Position numbers and translations under genes: made by a program. This document shows, piece by piece, positions 8,756-16,264 of a DNA stretch of 64,000 bases. This stretch comes from Trichococcus shcherbakoviae (GTDB taxonomy: Bacteria > Bacillota > Bacilli > Lactobacillales > Aerococcaceae). Numbering within the stretch: position 1 is the stretch's first letter; each line of letters opens with the position of its first letter. The notes under the pieces were generated by a model. The model was not told where the DNA came from. It did not search any database and was given only the letters and a program-made list of their open reading frames with translations. The DNA is taken from assembly GCF_963666195.1 (NCBI RefSeq), contig NZ_OY762653.1:806001-870000 (forward strand), read 5' to 3'.

Positions 8756-10083
8756 CAGTAAACCTCTATTTCATCGTGGTCATCTGCGTCCTTCGCCACA
8801 ACTGAAGGCTTTCTGCCGAAGCGATCGGCAAGGATATGGCTGAAAGAATAGTCCGGGTTCTGGCGCTGCAAGGACAGAATTTCGATATAATCCTTGATGA
8901 CGGACCGCGGCGTCAGAAAGGCAGCAGCTCCTGGTCGGTTCAATTGTTCTTCCATATATTGCTTGATTTCGCTGTCCTTCACGGTCAGCGTCGTTTGATA
9001 GGCCGTATTGTATATTTCCAACAGCTTGGTCAAAAGGATAAAGATTTCCTCCGCTGTCAGCGGCTTCAGATCGATGACGGTGCTGTTCACATTGACATAG
9101 TCCTTATTTTTCATCAATTCGTTCCCGAAGCGTGTTTTCAAAGCGCCATAACTGGCCAGCCCTCTGCGTTCGTCATATACCGTGTTCTTCGTAGCGCCAA
9201 AATTGATGAATAAGCCTTTTGCTTCATTCGTTTTCGTTTCGTTGTACAGATTGAGGATCATTTCATAATTTTTTTCACGGGTCAACGAACGCGGTAATTT
9301 GTACAGATTGACGGATTCATCAAAGTTTATGACAAATCCCTTGTAGCCGATCTTCAGGAATAATTCCGCCAGATTTTTCAAGGCGATGAGATAATTCGAG
9401 TCGTTGATGACGTTCTTGATGCCCAATTCTTTGGAGGCTTCCGTTTTCGTCGTGATATCCCCGCGGATCCAGCGAATCGCCTCAATCTGAAGGGACATAT
9501 TGTCGCCCGCAATCCCCTCGAAATACTTCATCAGCGCTTGCCCGAATTCATAGGAAAGCCCCGATGAATAGAAGGAATTCGTCGTCTTCAGAATGGCATT
9601 CTCCACCAATTTCCAATGGGTCTTTTCCATCAAAACGGGAACGGTGAGACTGTTTTCCGCGGCAATCTGCTCGAGCAGAACCTGAATCCATTGCTGCACG
9701 ATAGTCTCAATCGCATTCCCGTCGCGGTTGTTCTTGATGACGATCTTATTGACGACTTCATTGTACAACGCCAACGCTTTCCCGGATGAATCATAGAAAC
9801 GACGCGTTGGGGTCAAGTCGATCGTGGAGACGACGAAATTCTTTTGCAGCGCCAACGATTCGATCGTCCGCAACACGAAACTTTTGCCTGACCCGAAATC
9901 GCCTACCCAAAACCGCAAATCACTGTTGCCGTCCTCCAATTTTTGCAAGGTGTCAATGATTTCCTTGACTTCATTGCTCCTGCCTACCAACACATGCTGT
10001 ACCCCTTTTACCGGAACAACGCCTGCCTCAAGCGAGGCAATAATCGTTTGGGCATCCTTCTTTCTTAGCTTGATTTCAGCCAT
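8755..10083 (-). CDS. brxD: BrxD-like ATP-binding protein (DUF2791 family)
   Basis: This 442-residue P-loop ATPase has Walker A 'GDFGSGKS' at residues 61-68. The region after it (strand, 'TIDLTPTRRFYDSSGKALALYNEVVNKIV', later 'GFVINFDESVNLYKL', which looks like the Walker B region) matches the DUF2791 family known in BREX types 2 and 6 as BrxD. Its start overlaps the upstream TerB-like gene by 8 bases and its stop overlaps the helicase start by one, so the three genes form a tight operon. No membrane segments are present. In BREX, BrxD is a putative ATPase partner of the helicase, but its exact job is not established. Confidence 0.72.
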   Translation of the reverse strand: MAEIKLRKKDAQTIIASLEAGVVPVKGVQHVLVGRSNEVKEIIDTLQKLEDGNSDLRFWVGDFGSGKSFVLRTIESLALQKNFVVSTIDLTPTRRFYDSSGKALALYNEVVNKIVIKNNRDGNAIETIVQQWIQVLLEQIAAENSLTVPVLMEKTHWKLVENAILKTTNSFYSSGLSYEFGQALMKYFEGIAGDNMSLQIEAIRWIRGDITTKTEASKELGIKNVINDSNYLIALKNLAELFLKIGYKGFVINFDESVNLYKLPRSLTREKNYEMILNLYNETKTNEAKGLFINFGATKNTVYDERRGLASYGALKTRFGNELMKNKDYVNVNSTVIDLKPLTAEEIFILLTKLLEIYNTAYQTTLTVKDSEIKQYMEEQLNRPGAAAFLTPRSVIKDYIEILSLQRQNPDYSFSHILADRFGRKPSVVAKDADDHDEIEVY

Positions 10084-11947
10084 CTATCCATTCCCTCATT
10101 TCTTCCATAAAATCCTCTTCAATGATGACCTGCTGTTGGCTTATCACAAGCACTTGATCATCAAATATTTCATACAGCACTTCATTCAATTCTGTTAGGT
10201 ACGCCTGATGGAGTTTTCCTTTAGTTTTTGCGTGTTCCTTGAAATCATTCAAAGATATCCCGTTGCCTACCACCAACTGTTTCAGGAACAGCATATGCTC
10301 AGACTCCTGCTCGCTGTCCGGATTTTCGGGCTCTTCTATAATAGAAGCCGAAGGAGATACCAATGTGGAGACCCTACTTTCTGCTTCGTTTTGCTCCTCA
10401 GCCAGTGACATTTCAATCTCTGCAAAAATATTCAGGCTCAAAGCCGAATCCAGCCCTTCATCGGTTTTCTCCTCACTCAGGTAAGAGTCAACCATATCAA
10501 TAATGGTATCCAAAGCAGAATGTGATGCGGTGATTAAGGCTGTGTCCAGTTTGATTTCTCTGCGTACCGGTTGCGTGCATTCCTTCAAAAGCCCCGGCAA
10601 CCTTTCGAATGTCAGATCCGCATCAGCCAGTAACCGCTGATAATCGGCCTGTCTGGTTGGCTGAATGAAGCCATCCCGCTCTTTTTGCAGCGCTTTTGAT
10701 ACCGGCAAAGCCATCCTTTCCATTAAAAATATAAAAATGATGCGCTTATCCGGATCCTCGCTTTGCTTGATCACCTTCGTGGCTATCTTCTTCAAGTCCG
10801 GATCTTTTGCAAAAACCTCAAGCAGCCCGCTGATCTGCTCAAGCGATTGGCTGATTAACAGATTGGCGGCCTCATGCCAGACGGTTTTGTTCACGTCCCG
10901 CAAGGCTGTTATGGTTTGATAATCCAGCTCCAGCTCAACTTCTTGGCTCAGATAGCCTTGAATCTTCATGAACGTTTCATCCGGCAAATATTTTTGCAGA
11001 TTCTGCAGGCTTTCCTCAGCAGGCACCACGCGGAGACCCTCGACCTCCTTGCGGATCATGTTTTCGGCTAGGAGATAAAGGTCTGCCGGCAAACGGACCG
11101 TTTCTGCCCAGATACGCTCATCATCCAGTGGTAATTGGAAATATTTCCTAAAATAATTATTGGGCTTGATCTTCCATTTGATGGAGCCATCCTCCAGATC
11201 ATGCAACACAAGCTGCATAAGGTCTGCGTAATTCCGCAAACAAAGGCTCATGACAGACGGTACTTCCGTAAACCTCGTCACCCTTTTCCTCAGCTGATCG
11301 AAATACGCCATTTCGATCCCGTCAAAAAATTGTTTGTCGCGTAGCATTCCTGATGGATCCCACCAAACAATTTTGGTGCCGAATTGCGTCAATCCAAATT
11401 TTATTCTGGTCTCCTCATCCGGAAAGGGTAAATTTTTTCGGTACGCATCTACTTCATGCGTAAGGATTTTTTGGATATCCAAGGGTAGCATGGTTCTCAG
11501 GTCATAGGAAAAAAACACAGACACTTGAACATTATCCAGTCGATACGAAGAACAAACAACCTCTCTGGATAACCGATAGATTTCGTCAAAAGCAGTCACA
11601 TGATAATAGTAACGCTCATATTTCACATGTTTTATGTTTTTATGCTTCTTTTTCAATTCCACATCGACGATGGCGCATAATCTTTCAAATAATGCACCAA
11701 CCACTTCCTCGATTTGCCTAGTAAAATTGTCATTCAATCTTACGGGCGGCGAAACATAGCTGATCCAAGCTCTTTCTGAGGCCTTCTGCTCAGCTCTCTC
11801 TTTAGCTTTTTTCTGATGCCTCTGCTCCACGATGAGATCTCTTGGTTTGATGAAAGACTCCTCATTATTCACCAATTCAATGATCGATATCTTTTCTTCT
11901 TCAGTAAGCTTCTTATTTTTGAATATTTTATTTATGAAATCGAACAT
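10076..11947 (-). CDS. TerB-C-like protein, first gene of the BrxD/BrxHI operon
   Basis: This protein of about 623 residues has no enzymatic motif I recognise. It begins MFDFINKIFKNKKL, has a basic coiled segment (about residues 35-60, 'RHQKKAKERAEQKASERAW'), a long helical middle, an acidic linker rich in E and S (about 520-560), and a C-terminal module ('FLKQLVVGNGISLNDFKEHAKTKGKL...DQVLVISQQQVIIEEDF') like TerB C-terminal domains. Proteins of this type are usually encoded just before a DUF2791 ATPase and a helicase. The ATG at 11947 is chosen because AAGGGGG precedes it and a good promoter lies 44 bases upstream; the frame stays open further but that part overlaps the promoter and hicA. 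The domain call is moderate. Confidence 0.6.
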   Translation of the reverse strand: MFDFINKIFKNKKLTEEEKISIIELVNNEESFIKPRDLIVEQRHQKKAKERAEQKASERAWISYVSPPVRLNDNFTRQIEEVVGALFERLCAIVDVELKKKHKNIKHVKYERYYYHVTAFDEIYRLSREVVCSSYRLDNVQVSVFFSYDLRTMLPLDIQKILTHEVDAYRKNLPFPDEETRIKFGLTQFGTKIVWWDPSGMLRDKQFFDGIEMAYFDQLRKRVTRFTEVPSVMSLCLRNYADLMQLVLHDLEDGSIKWKIKPNNYFRKYFQLPLDDERIWAETVRLPADLYLLAENMIRKEVEGLRVVPAEESLQNLQKYLPDETFMKIQGYLSQEVELELDYQTITALRDVNKTVWHEAANLLISQSLEQISGLLEVFAKDPDLKKIATKVIKQSEDPDKRIIFIFLMERMALPVSKALQKERDGFIQPTRQADYQRLLADADLTFERLPGLLKECTQPVRREIKLDTALITASHSALDTIIDMVDSYLSEEKTDEGLDSALSLNIFAEIEMSLAEEQNEAESRVSTLVSPSASIIEEPENPDSEQESEHMLFLKQLVVGNGISLNDFKEHAKTKGKLHQAYLTELNEVLYEIFDDQVLVISQQQVIIEEDFMEEMREWIDG

Positions 11948-11990
11948 TTTGGAGGTCCCCCTTCCCCAGTCACAGTAAAGATACGTCCTA

Positions 11991-12019
11991 AGTATACGTC
12001 TATTGGACCGCATATTCAA
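11991..12019 (-). promoter_or_regulatory. promoter of the TerB-brxD-brxHI operon
   Basis: On the minus strand TTGAAT (12019-12014), a 17-base spacer and TATACT (11996-11991) form a good sigma-70-type promoter, and they support the start at 11947. Confidence 0.6.
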
Positions 12020-12211
12020 GAACGCTTGTTCTATGAATTTTGGATTAAAGCCCTGTTCAATTGCCTTAGAGTTAGATTGGCGAAACACGGTCCGAAATGA
12101 GTTGCACATAGACGAAATTTTAAAGTTTCCAGAGTATATTTCCGTATATTCTAGAAGATTGATGGAATAGGTAAAATCTGTAGAATTAGATTGTTTTAAT
12201 GAATCACAAAA

Positions 12212-12240
12212 TTGATAAATGCGCATAGTGCGTATATAAT
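12212..12240 (+). promoter_or_regulatory. hicAB promoter with overlapping palindrome
   Basis: TTGATA (12212-12217), 17 bases, TATAAT (12235-12240). The spacer contains the near-palindrome ATGCGCA-TAG-TGCGTAT (about 12219-12235), a likely operator for autoregulation by the HicA-HicB complex. Confidence 0.65.
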
Positions 12241-12265
12241 GTAAATATGGACAGGAGTTGCAGTA

Positions 12266-12457
12266 ATGCCACAGACAGCCAGACAAGTTTTGAAGTTATT
12301 AAAAGAGCTTGGGTTTATGGAAGTTCGCATCATCGGTGACCATCATCGTTATGAAGATGGCAACGGACATAAAGTAACGGTTCCCTACAGTAGTCTCAAA
12401 GATGAAATAGCTCCGGGCACATACAACAACATCCTGAAGCAAGCCGGACTAAAATAA
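12266..12457 (+). CDS. hicA: HicA toxin
   Basis: This 63-residue protein is the HicA mRNA interferase of a type II toxin-antitoxin pair. It has the small double-stranded RNA-binding-like fold: 'TARQVLKLLKELGF', then the catalytic region 'GDHHRYEDGNGHKVTVP' with His26/His27, then 'APGTYNNILKQAGL'. HicA cleaves mRNA in the cytosol and is held inactive by HicB. The ATG follows AGGAG by 8 bases. hicB starts 27 bases after its stop, in the usual toxin-first order. The pair sits inside the defence island, divergent from the TerB operon. Confidence 0.9.
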   Translation: MPQTARQVLKLLKELGFMEVRIIGDHHRYEDGNGHKVTVPYSSLKDEIAPGTYNNILKQAGLK

Positions 12458-12484
12458 TTGATTTATATAGAGGAGGAAATCATT

Positions 12485-12886
12485 ATGGCGCACACGCACT
12501 ATGTTGCTTATCCAGCAGTTCTCGACGATAGCGAAAATGATACAGGAACATACACAGTAACCTTTCCGGATGTACCGGGCGCAATTTCCGAAGGAGTCGG
12601 AATTCCAGATGCACTGGCCAACGGCGCTGAAGCATTGGAATTGATGCTTTATGATGAAAAAAACCTACCAACAGCATCTCACTTATCAGATGTCCAAGCC
12701 GATAATCCCAAAGCGATTGTGAGCTATATTATGGTTGATCTTATTGCAGCCGCTAAAAAAGTAAAAATGCCTGTTGTCAGAAAAAATACAACGATTCCTG
12801 TCGATTTGGCTGAAAAAGCTGAAGAAGCCGGCATCAATTTTTCCGCGACATTGACAGAAGCTTTAAAAGATAAATTAGGAGTCTAG
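12485..12886 (+). CDS. hicB: HicB antitoxin
   Basis: This 133-residue protein has the partial RNase H-like HicB fold in its first ~70 residues ('YPAVLDDSENDTGTYTVTFPDVPGAISEGVGIPDALANGAEAL') and a C-terminal DNA-binding part ('TTIPVDLAEKAEEAGINFSATLTEAL', ribbon-helix-helix type), so it should both neutralise HicA and bind its own promoter. The ATG at 12485 has GAGGAGG just upstream; the ORF is open further 5' but without a ribosome site. A hairpin terminator overlaps the end of the gene. Confidence 0.9.
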   Translation: MAHTHYVAYPAVLDDSENDTGTYTVTFPDVPGAISEGVGIPDALANGAEALELMLYDEKNLPTASHLSDVQADNPKAIVSYIMVDLIAAAKKVKMPVVRKNTTIPVDLAEKAEEAGINFSATLTEALKDKLGV

Positions 12887-12905
12887 CTCGCTGGGCTCTT
12901 TTTTC
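12879..12905 (+). terminator. terminator of hicAB
   Basis: The stem GAGTCTAGC / GCTGGGCTC contains G-U pairs and includes the hicB stop codon. It is followed by CTTTTTT. Confidence 0.6.
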
Positions 12906-13112
12906 GTATCCACATATTCCACTCAAAACACATGGGAATGAATGGGAAATTTTGAAATGGAGGAATATTTGTGAAGATTGTTTCTTGGAACTGCAATGGT
13001 GCATTTCGTAATAAGTTTAGTAGGTTGAACGAACTTAATGCGGATATTTATATCATACAAGAATGTGAAGACCCAAATAAAACAAATGCAGCAAGCTATA
13101 CGCAGTTTGCAA

Positions 13113-14856
13113 CCTGAATTCCCGGAATTTATAACGAGGGAAGGGCAACGCCTAACGCCTCGTATAATTCCTTCTGCTTCGTCGTAACCTCTCCCAACAC
13201 GCGACCGTGCCCGGGGGCCTCAAATAATTCAATCATGTCCAGTTCGTCCAGTACACCTTGAAGGGTCCATTGGTTAAATAGCTCGGCATCCTGCATCTTC
13301 TTTTTCACGTAGGATAAGTAGATTAAGGCGATGAATTCCACAAAAAGCTTCCCATTCAGGGACAATTCGGATGAAACTTGCATTCTTCTGAAGTTGAGGC
13401 GCTCTTTTAAATTGCCGAAGGCTTTTTCAACAACATCCTTGCTGCGATAAAGAGACAACGCTTCAAACGGATCATTGACCTCATTAGAAAGCAAGGCGAA
13501 GTAACCATAATTTCTAACCGCATTGCGCATCGCCTCTTCTTTAGGCGTGATTTTCTTCCCTCGTTTAGGTGTCTCAGTAACTTCGAAGTACTTATCATAA
13601 TCTTTCATACGATAATCTTTTAGTGTATTTTCCTTCAGATCTTGGTGAAGGGCTGTCAGATAGTCGTTCATGTCTACCTGATCTTTAATCGCTTTTTCAG
13701 GATTGTAGAACAGATGCAGATACGCGCGCTTTTCCAATTTTATCACATCACCTTTATACGGACGTTCCTGTTCGTATTCCCAGTTTATTGTGCGACATAC
13801 ACCGTAGGTGTTGAACTGTGTTTCGAAGTTTGACCAAAGTTTCAAGTTCTCACGTTCCGCTTCCAACACACCCTTGACATATTTGAGTTTGAGTTGCACT
13901 CCTATCACGAATTTCTGGTGGTGTTTATACAAGGCGTTGATATTATCCTTGCTGTAAAAACCTCGATCAAATATCACGTTGACCTTTTTGTAGCCCATTA
14001 CATCAAATTCCTTCATGAGTTGCCGAACCGTTTTAACATCGGTGATATTTCCGGAGAGCTTGTGGTAATAAAAGGGCAGTCCGGATTGCGCCCCAAACAA
14101 GAGTGCCAAGTTGATTTGTGGCAAGCGGTCGTGTTCCTTGTTTCGTCCCTTCTTCACTTGCGATAAGACCTCTGAGTAACTCGATATCGACGTAGTGTCA
14201 AATGCCCAATACTCCTTTTCCATCCGGCGGTTGCCTTGTTTCTGAAAGAAGGCCATCCGGCCTTCCTCATCGATTGCTTGGAATAGGTCGCTGCTTCGTT
14301 GTGAAGGAATATCCTGGCAATACGGGTGATGATGCAGTTTTTGCCAATGGGAAAAACGACTCAAGGCGTTATTCTCTTCGAGAATCAAGTAATAGGCGAT
14401 CGACAGAATTTGCTTATAATGCTCCGGGAAGATGGCCTTAAGGTCCGCGTATACGCCTGTCTGCTTGCCAATTTGATCGAGCAGATAACCTGCCCCATAG
14501 AAGATTCTTCGGACTTGTGTCATTGGAATCGGCCCTGGCTTAACTTCCGATGAAGTCGGGGCCGGTTTCTTTTTGTACGAACGTGTTGGGATGATTTCAC
14601 CTGTAACCGGATCGACTTTTCCAATCAGTGTCCTCTTAGCGCGTGATTGTTGCTTTTCCTTATCCCAGTAGGGTTCATTCTGATAGGCATAAGTAATGCC
14701 CGTTTTCTTGTTTGTCTGAAAAATAACTGCCATATCAACACTCCTCGTTATACATTATATTATATAACGAGTTATAAGTCTACAAAAAAACCGCTATATA
14801 TCAATCGTTACAGCGGTTTTTCGAATGATTATCGTTACACAATTCGGGAATGCAGG
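13113..14856 (-). mobile_element. IS1634-family insertion sequence, 1744 bp
   Basis: The ends are inverted repeats: CCTGAATTCCCGGAATT on the left, and CCTGCATTCCCGAATTG as the complement of the right. They are flanked by the 6-bp target duplication TTGCAA at 13107-13112 and 14857-14862. A hairpin with T-rich flanks (ACCGCT...AGCGGT, about 14790-14817) lies near the right end and may block incoming transcription. The element carries one intact transposase gene. Confidence 0.92.
13129..14733 (-). CDS. IS1634-family transposase
   Basis: This 534-residue DDE transposase of the IS4-like superfamily has the IS1634 pattern: the basic N-terminus 'AVIFQTNKKTGITYAYQ', the first catalytic Asp in 'WAFDTTSISSYSE', the second in 'NVIFDRGFYSKDNI', and the Glu region 'SKDVVEKAFGNLKERL', followed by 'YLSYVKKKM'. 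The reading frame is intact, so the element may still be active. It fills almost the whole element and reads against the gene it interrupts. Confidence 0.9.
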   Translation of the reverse strand: MAVIFQTNKKTGITYAYQNEPYWDKEKQQSRAKRTLIGKVDPVTGEIIPTRSYKKKPAPTSSEVKPGPIPMTQVRRIFYGAGYLLDQIGKQTGVYADLKAIFPEHYKQILSIAYYLILEENNALSRFSHWQKLHHHPYCQDIPSQRSSDLFQAIDEEGRMAFFQKQGNRRMEKEYWAFDTTSISSYSEVLSQVKKGRNKEHDRLPQINLALLFGAQSGLPFYYHKLSGNITDVKTVRQLMKEFDVMGYKKVNVIFDRGFYSKDNINALYKHHQKFVIGVQLKLKYVKGVLEAERENLKLWSNFETQFNTYGVCRTINWEYEQERPYKGDVIKLEKRAYLHLFYNPEKAIKDQVDMNDYLTALHQDLKENTLKDYRMKDYDKYFEVTETPKRGKKITPKEEAMRNAVRNYGYFALLSNEVNDPFEALSLYRSKDVVEKAFGNLKERLNFRRMQVSSELSLNGKLFVEFIALIYLSYVKKKMQDAELFNQWTLQGVLDELDMIELFEAPGHGRVLGEVTTKQKELYEALGVALPSL

Positions 14857-15439
14857 TTGCAAACAACCATATTTGGATTGGGCATGGACATAAAGGTTTG
14901 GGAATCTTTGCAAGAGATACGATAAAATTGAAAAATAATAATTGGCCAAGTTATGGTTTAGAGTACTTTCTATCTTGCAGAGTCGATGATAAATTCAATT
15001 TATTGGGCATATGGGGATGTAATAACTACATAGAAGATATTCACACCTACGTCCAAATCCATAAGCGGCATTTAGAAAATTGTATAATCGGGGGAGACTT
15101 TAACAGTAACGCTATATGGGATAAAAACATCAACGCAGAAATCACTCAGCGGTTGTCAGTGAATTAAAATCTGCAGGATTAGATAGCGCCTATCATGTAT
15201 TGAACAAAGAAATTCAAGGATGCGAAACGCAAAATACCTTTTATTTATACAGACACCAAGCTCAACCATATCACATAGATTATTTCTTTTGCTCAACAAA
15301 CATTATACAATCATTGGAAATAGGAGCTCACGACAAATGGATTTGCTACAGTGATCATATTCCTGTCATGGTAGAAATCGATTTATAAAACATTTATCCT
15401 CCCATCGTTTCGAACCTCAATAAAGCTCTTTATTATGAA

Positions 15440-15468
15440 TTGATTTAAATGCCTTTTACCATTATAAT
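15440..15468 (+). promoter_or_regulatory. promoter of the Phd/YefM-RelE pair
   Basis: TTGATT (15440-15445), a 17-base spacer and TATAAT (15463-15468) lie 32 bases before the antitoxin start. Confidence 0.65.
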
Positions 15469-15500
15469 AAGATCAAGATAAGAAATCGGGGGTGTCTCAG

Positions 15501-15824
15501 ATGCTAAAAATATTAGATGTTAACACTAAATCAGTTACTGAAGCCAAAAAAGAATTTTCAAAAATTATCAAAGATATCAATCAAACCGGAGAGCCAACTT
15601 TTATTTTTAATCACAACAAGCCTGAAGCTGTCATACTCAGCAACACCACTTACGAAGAACTTGTAAAAAGAAACATGGTCCTTGAAGAAAAACTCTTTTA
15701 TAGCCAACTAAACAATCGAGTTAAAGACGGTCCCGGTGAGCTCATTCCCTCTGAAAAGGTGATCGAATCCAACCAAGAACATAATCCTTTCTCCGCATTG
15801 TCTGATAAGGATTTGTTTGACTAA
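15501..15824 (+). CDS. Phd/YefM-family antitoxin
   Basis: This 107-residue protein has the Phd/YefM N-terminal DNA-binding fold ('DVNTKSVTEAKKEFSKIIKDINQTGEPTFIFNHNKPEAVILSNTTYEEL'), followed by a charged, probably disordered tail that would wrap the toxin. The ATG at 15501 is preceded by GGGGG with 8-base spacing; an upstream GTG at 15492 overlaps that site. Its stop overlaps the toxin start (TAATG), the normal coupling for this class of toxin-antitoxin pair. Confidence 0.88.
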   Translation: MLKILDVNTKSVTEAKKEFSKIIKDINQTGEPTFIFNHNKPEAVILSNTTYEELVKRNMVLEEKLFYSQLNNRVKDGPGELIPSEKVIESNQEHNPFSALSDKDLFD

Positions 15825-16138
15825 TGGCTGAGGTGTATTTTTGGAAAGAAGCCGAAAGAGATTATAAAAAATTGGATGGCACTTTGAAACAGTGGGTCAA
15901 CGCTGCTGAAGATCGACTAAAAGAAAGAGGATCAGAAATTGGTAAAGACATCGGAAACACTACCTATTCGAAGTTAGCAGGTTTTAAAGAACTAAAGAAT
16001 CAAAGACTGGGTATTCGTCTCATTTTCAAACCCTGCAAAGATGGTAGTATAGAAATCATTGAGATCATTGCTATCGGAAGAAGAGCAGATGATGAAATAT
16101 TCTTTACTGCGGAAAAAAGAAGAAAAAAACATTTATAA
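15824..16138 (+). CDS. RelE/ParE-family toxin
   Basis: This 104-residue protein matches the RelE/ParE superfamily: 'VYFWKEAERDYKKLDGTLKQWVNAAEDRLKERG' (two N-terminal helices), then strands 'YSKLAGFKELKNQRLGIRLIFKPCKDGSIEIIEIIAIGRRADDEIF'. RelE members cut mRNA at the ribosome and ParE members poison gyrase; the sequence does not decide. The C-terminal 'IGRRADDEIF' is common in RelE-like toxins paired with Phd/YefM antitoxins. The CRISPR array begins 126 bases downstream. Confidence 0.85.
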   Translation: MAEVYFWKEAERDYKKLDGTLKQWVNAAEDRLKERGSEIGKDIGNTTYSKLAGFKELKNQRLGIRLIFKPCKDGSIEIIEIIAIGRRADDEIFFTAEKRRKKHL

Positions 16139-16181
16139 AGTGCTGATCATAATGTACCCTGCCCGATGAAAGATAAACTAG

Positions 16182-16218
16182 TCCAATCTTCACATTTTGA
16201 GGATTGGATTAGTTTTTT
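16182..16218 (+). terminator. terminator of the toxin-antitoxin pair
   Basis: The stem CCAATCTTCA / TGAGGATTGG is followed by a run of seven T a few bases later. It separates the pair from the CRISPR array. Confidence 0.8.
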
Positions 16219-16264
16219 TGCTCTATAAAATAAACCCAGTTCGATCTGACGTTAAACTGTTGAA

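Larger units (their letters stand above)
12971..15388 (+). pseudogene. endonuclease/exonuclease/phosphatase-family gene, broken twice
   Basis: The 5' part (GTG at 12971, '[33 protein letters not shown]') is the typical EEP opening with the catalytic Asn and Glu. After residue 47 an IS1634-family element interrupts it. Beyond the element the frame resumes ('NNHIWIGHGHKGLGIFA...IIGGDFNSNAIWDK') and the joined codons match exactly once one copy of the 6-bp duplication is removed. A second lesion, an apparent one-base loss near 15150, shifts the frame before the last part ('SELKSAGLDSAYHVLNKE...CYSDHIPVMVEIDL'), which holds the conserved SDH motif. The intact protein would be a metal-dependent nuclease or phosphoesterase of about 220 residues. 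Confidence 0.85.

Noticed and set aside
11948-12286. N-terminal extension of the TerB-like protein to an ATG at 12286
   Set aside because: It overlaps the promoter, lacks a ribosome site, runs into hicA, and a better start with AAGGGGG is at 11947.
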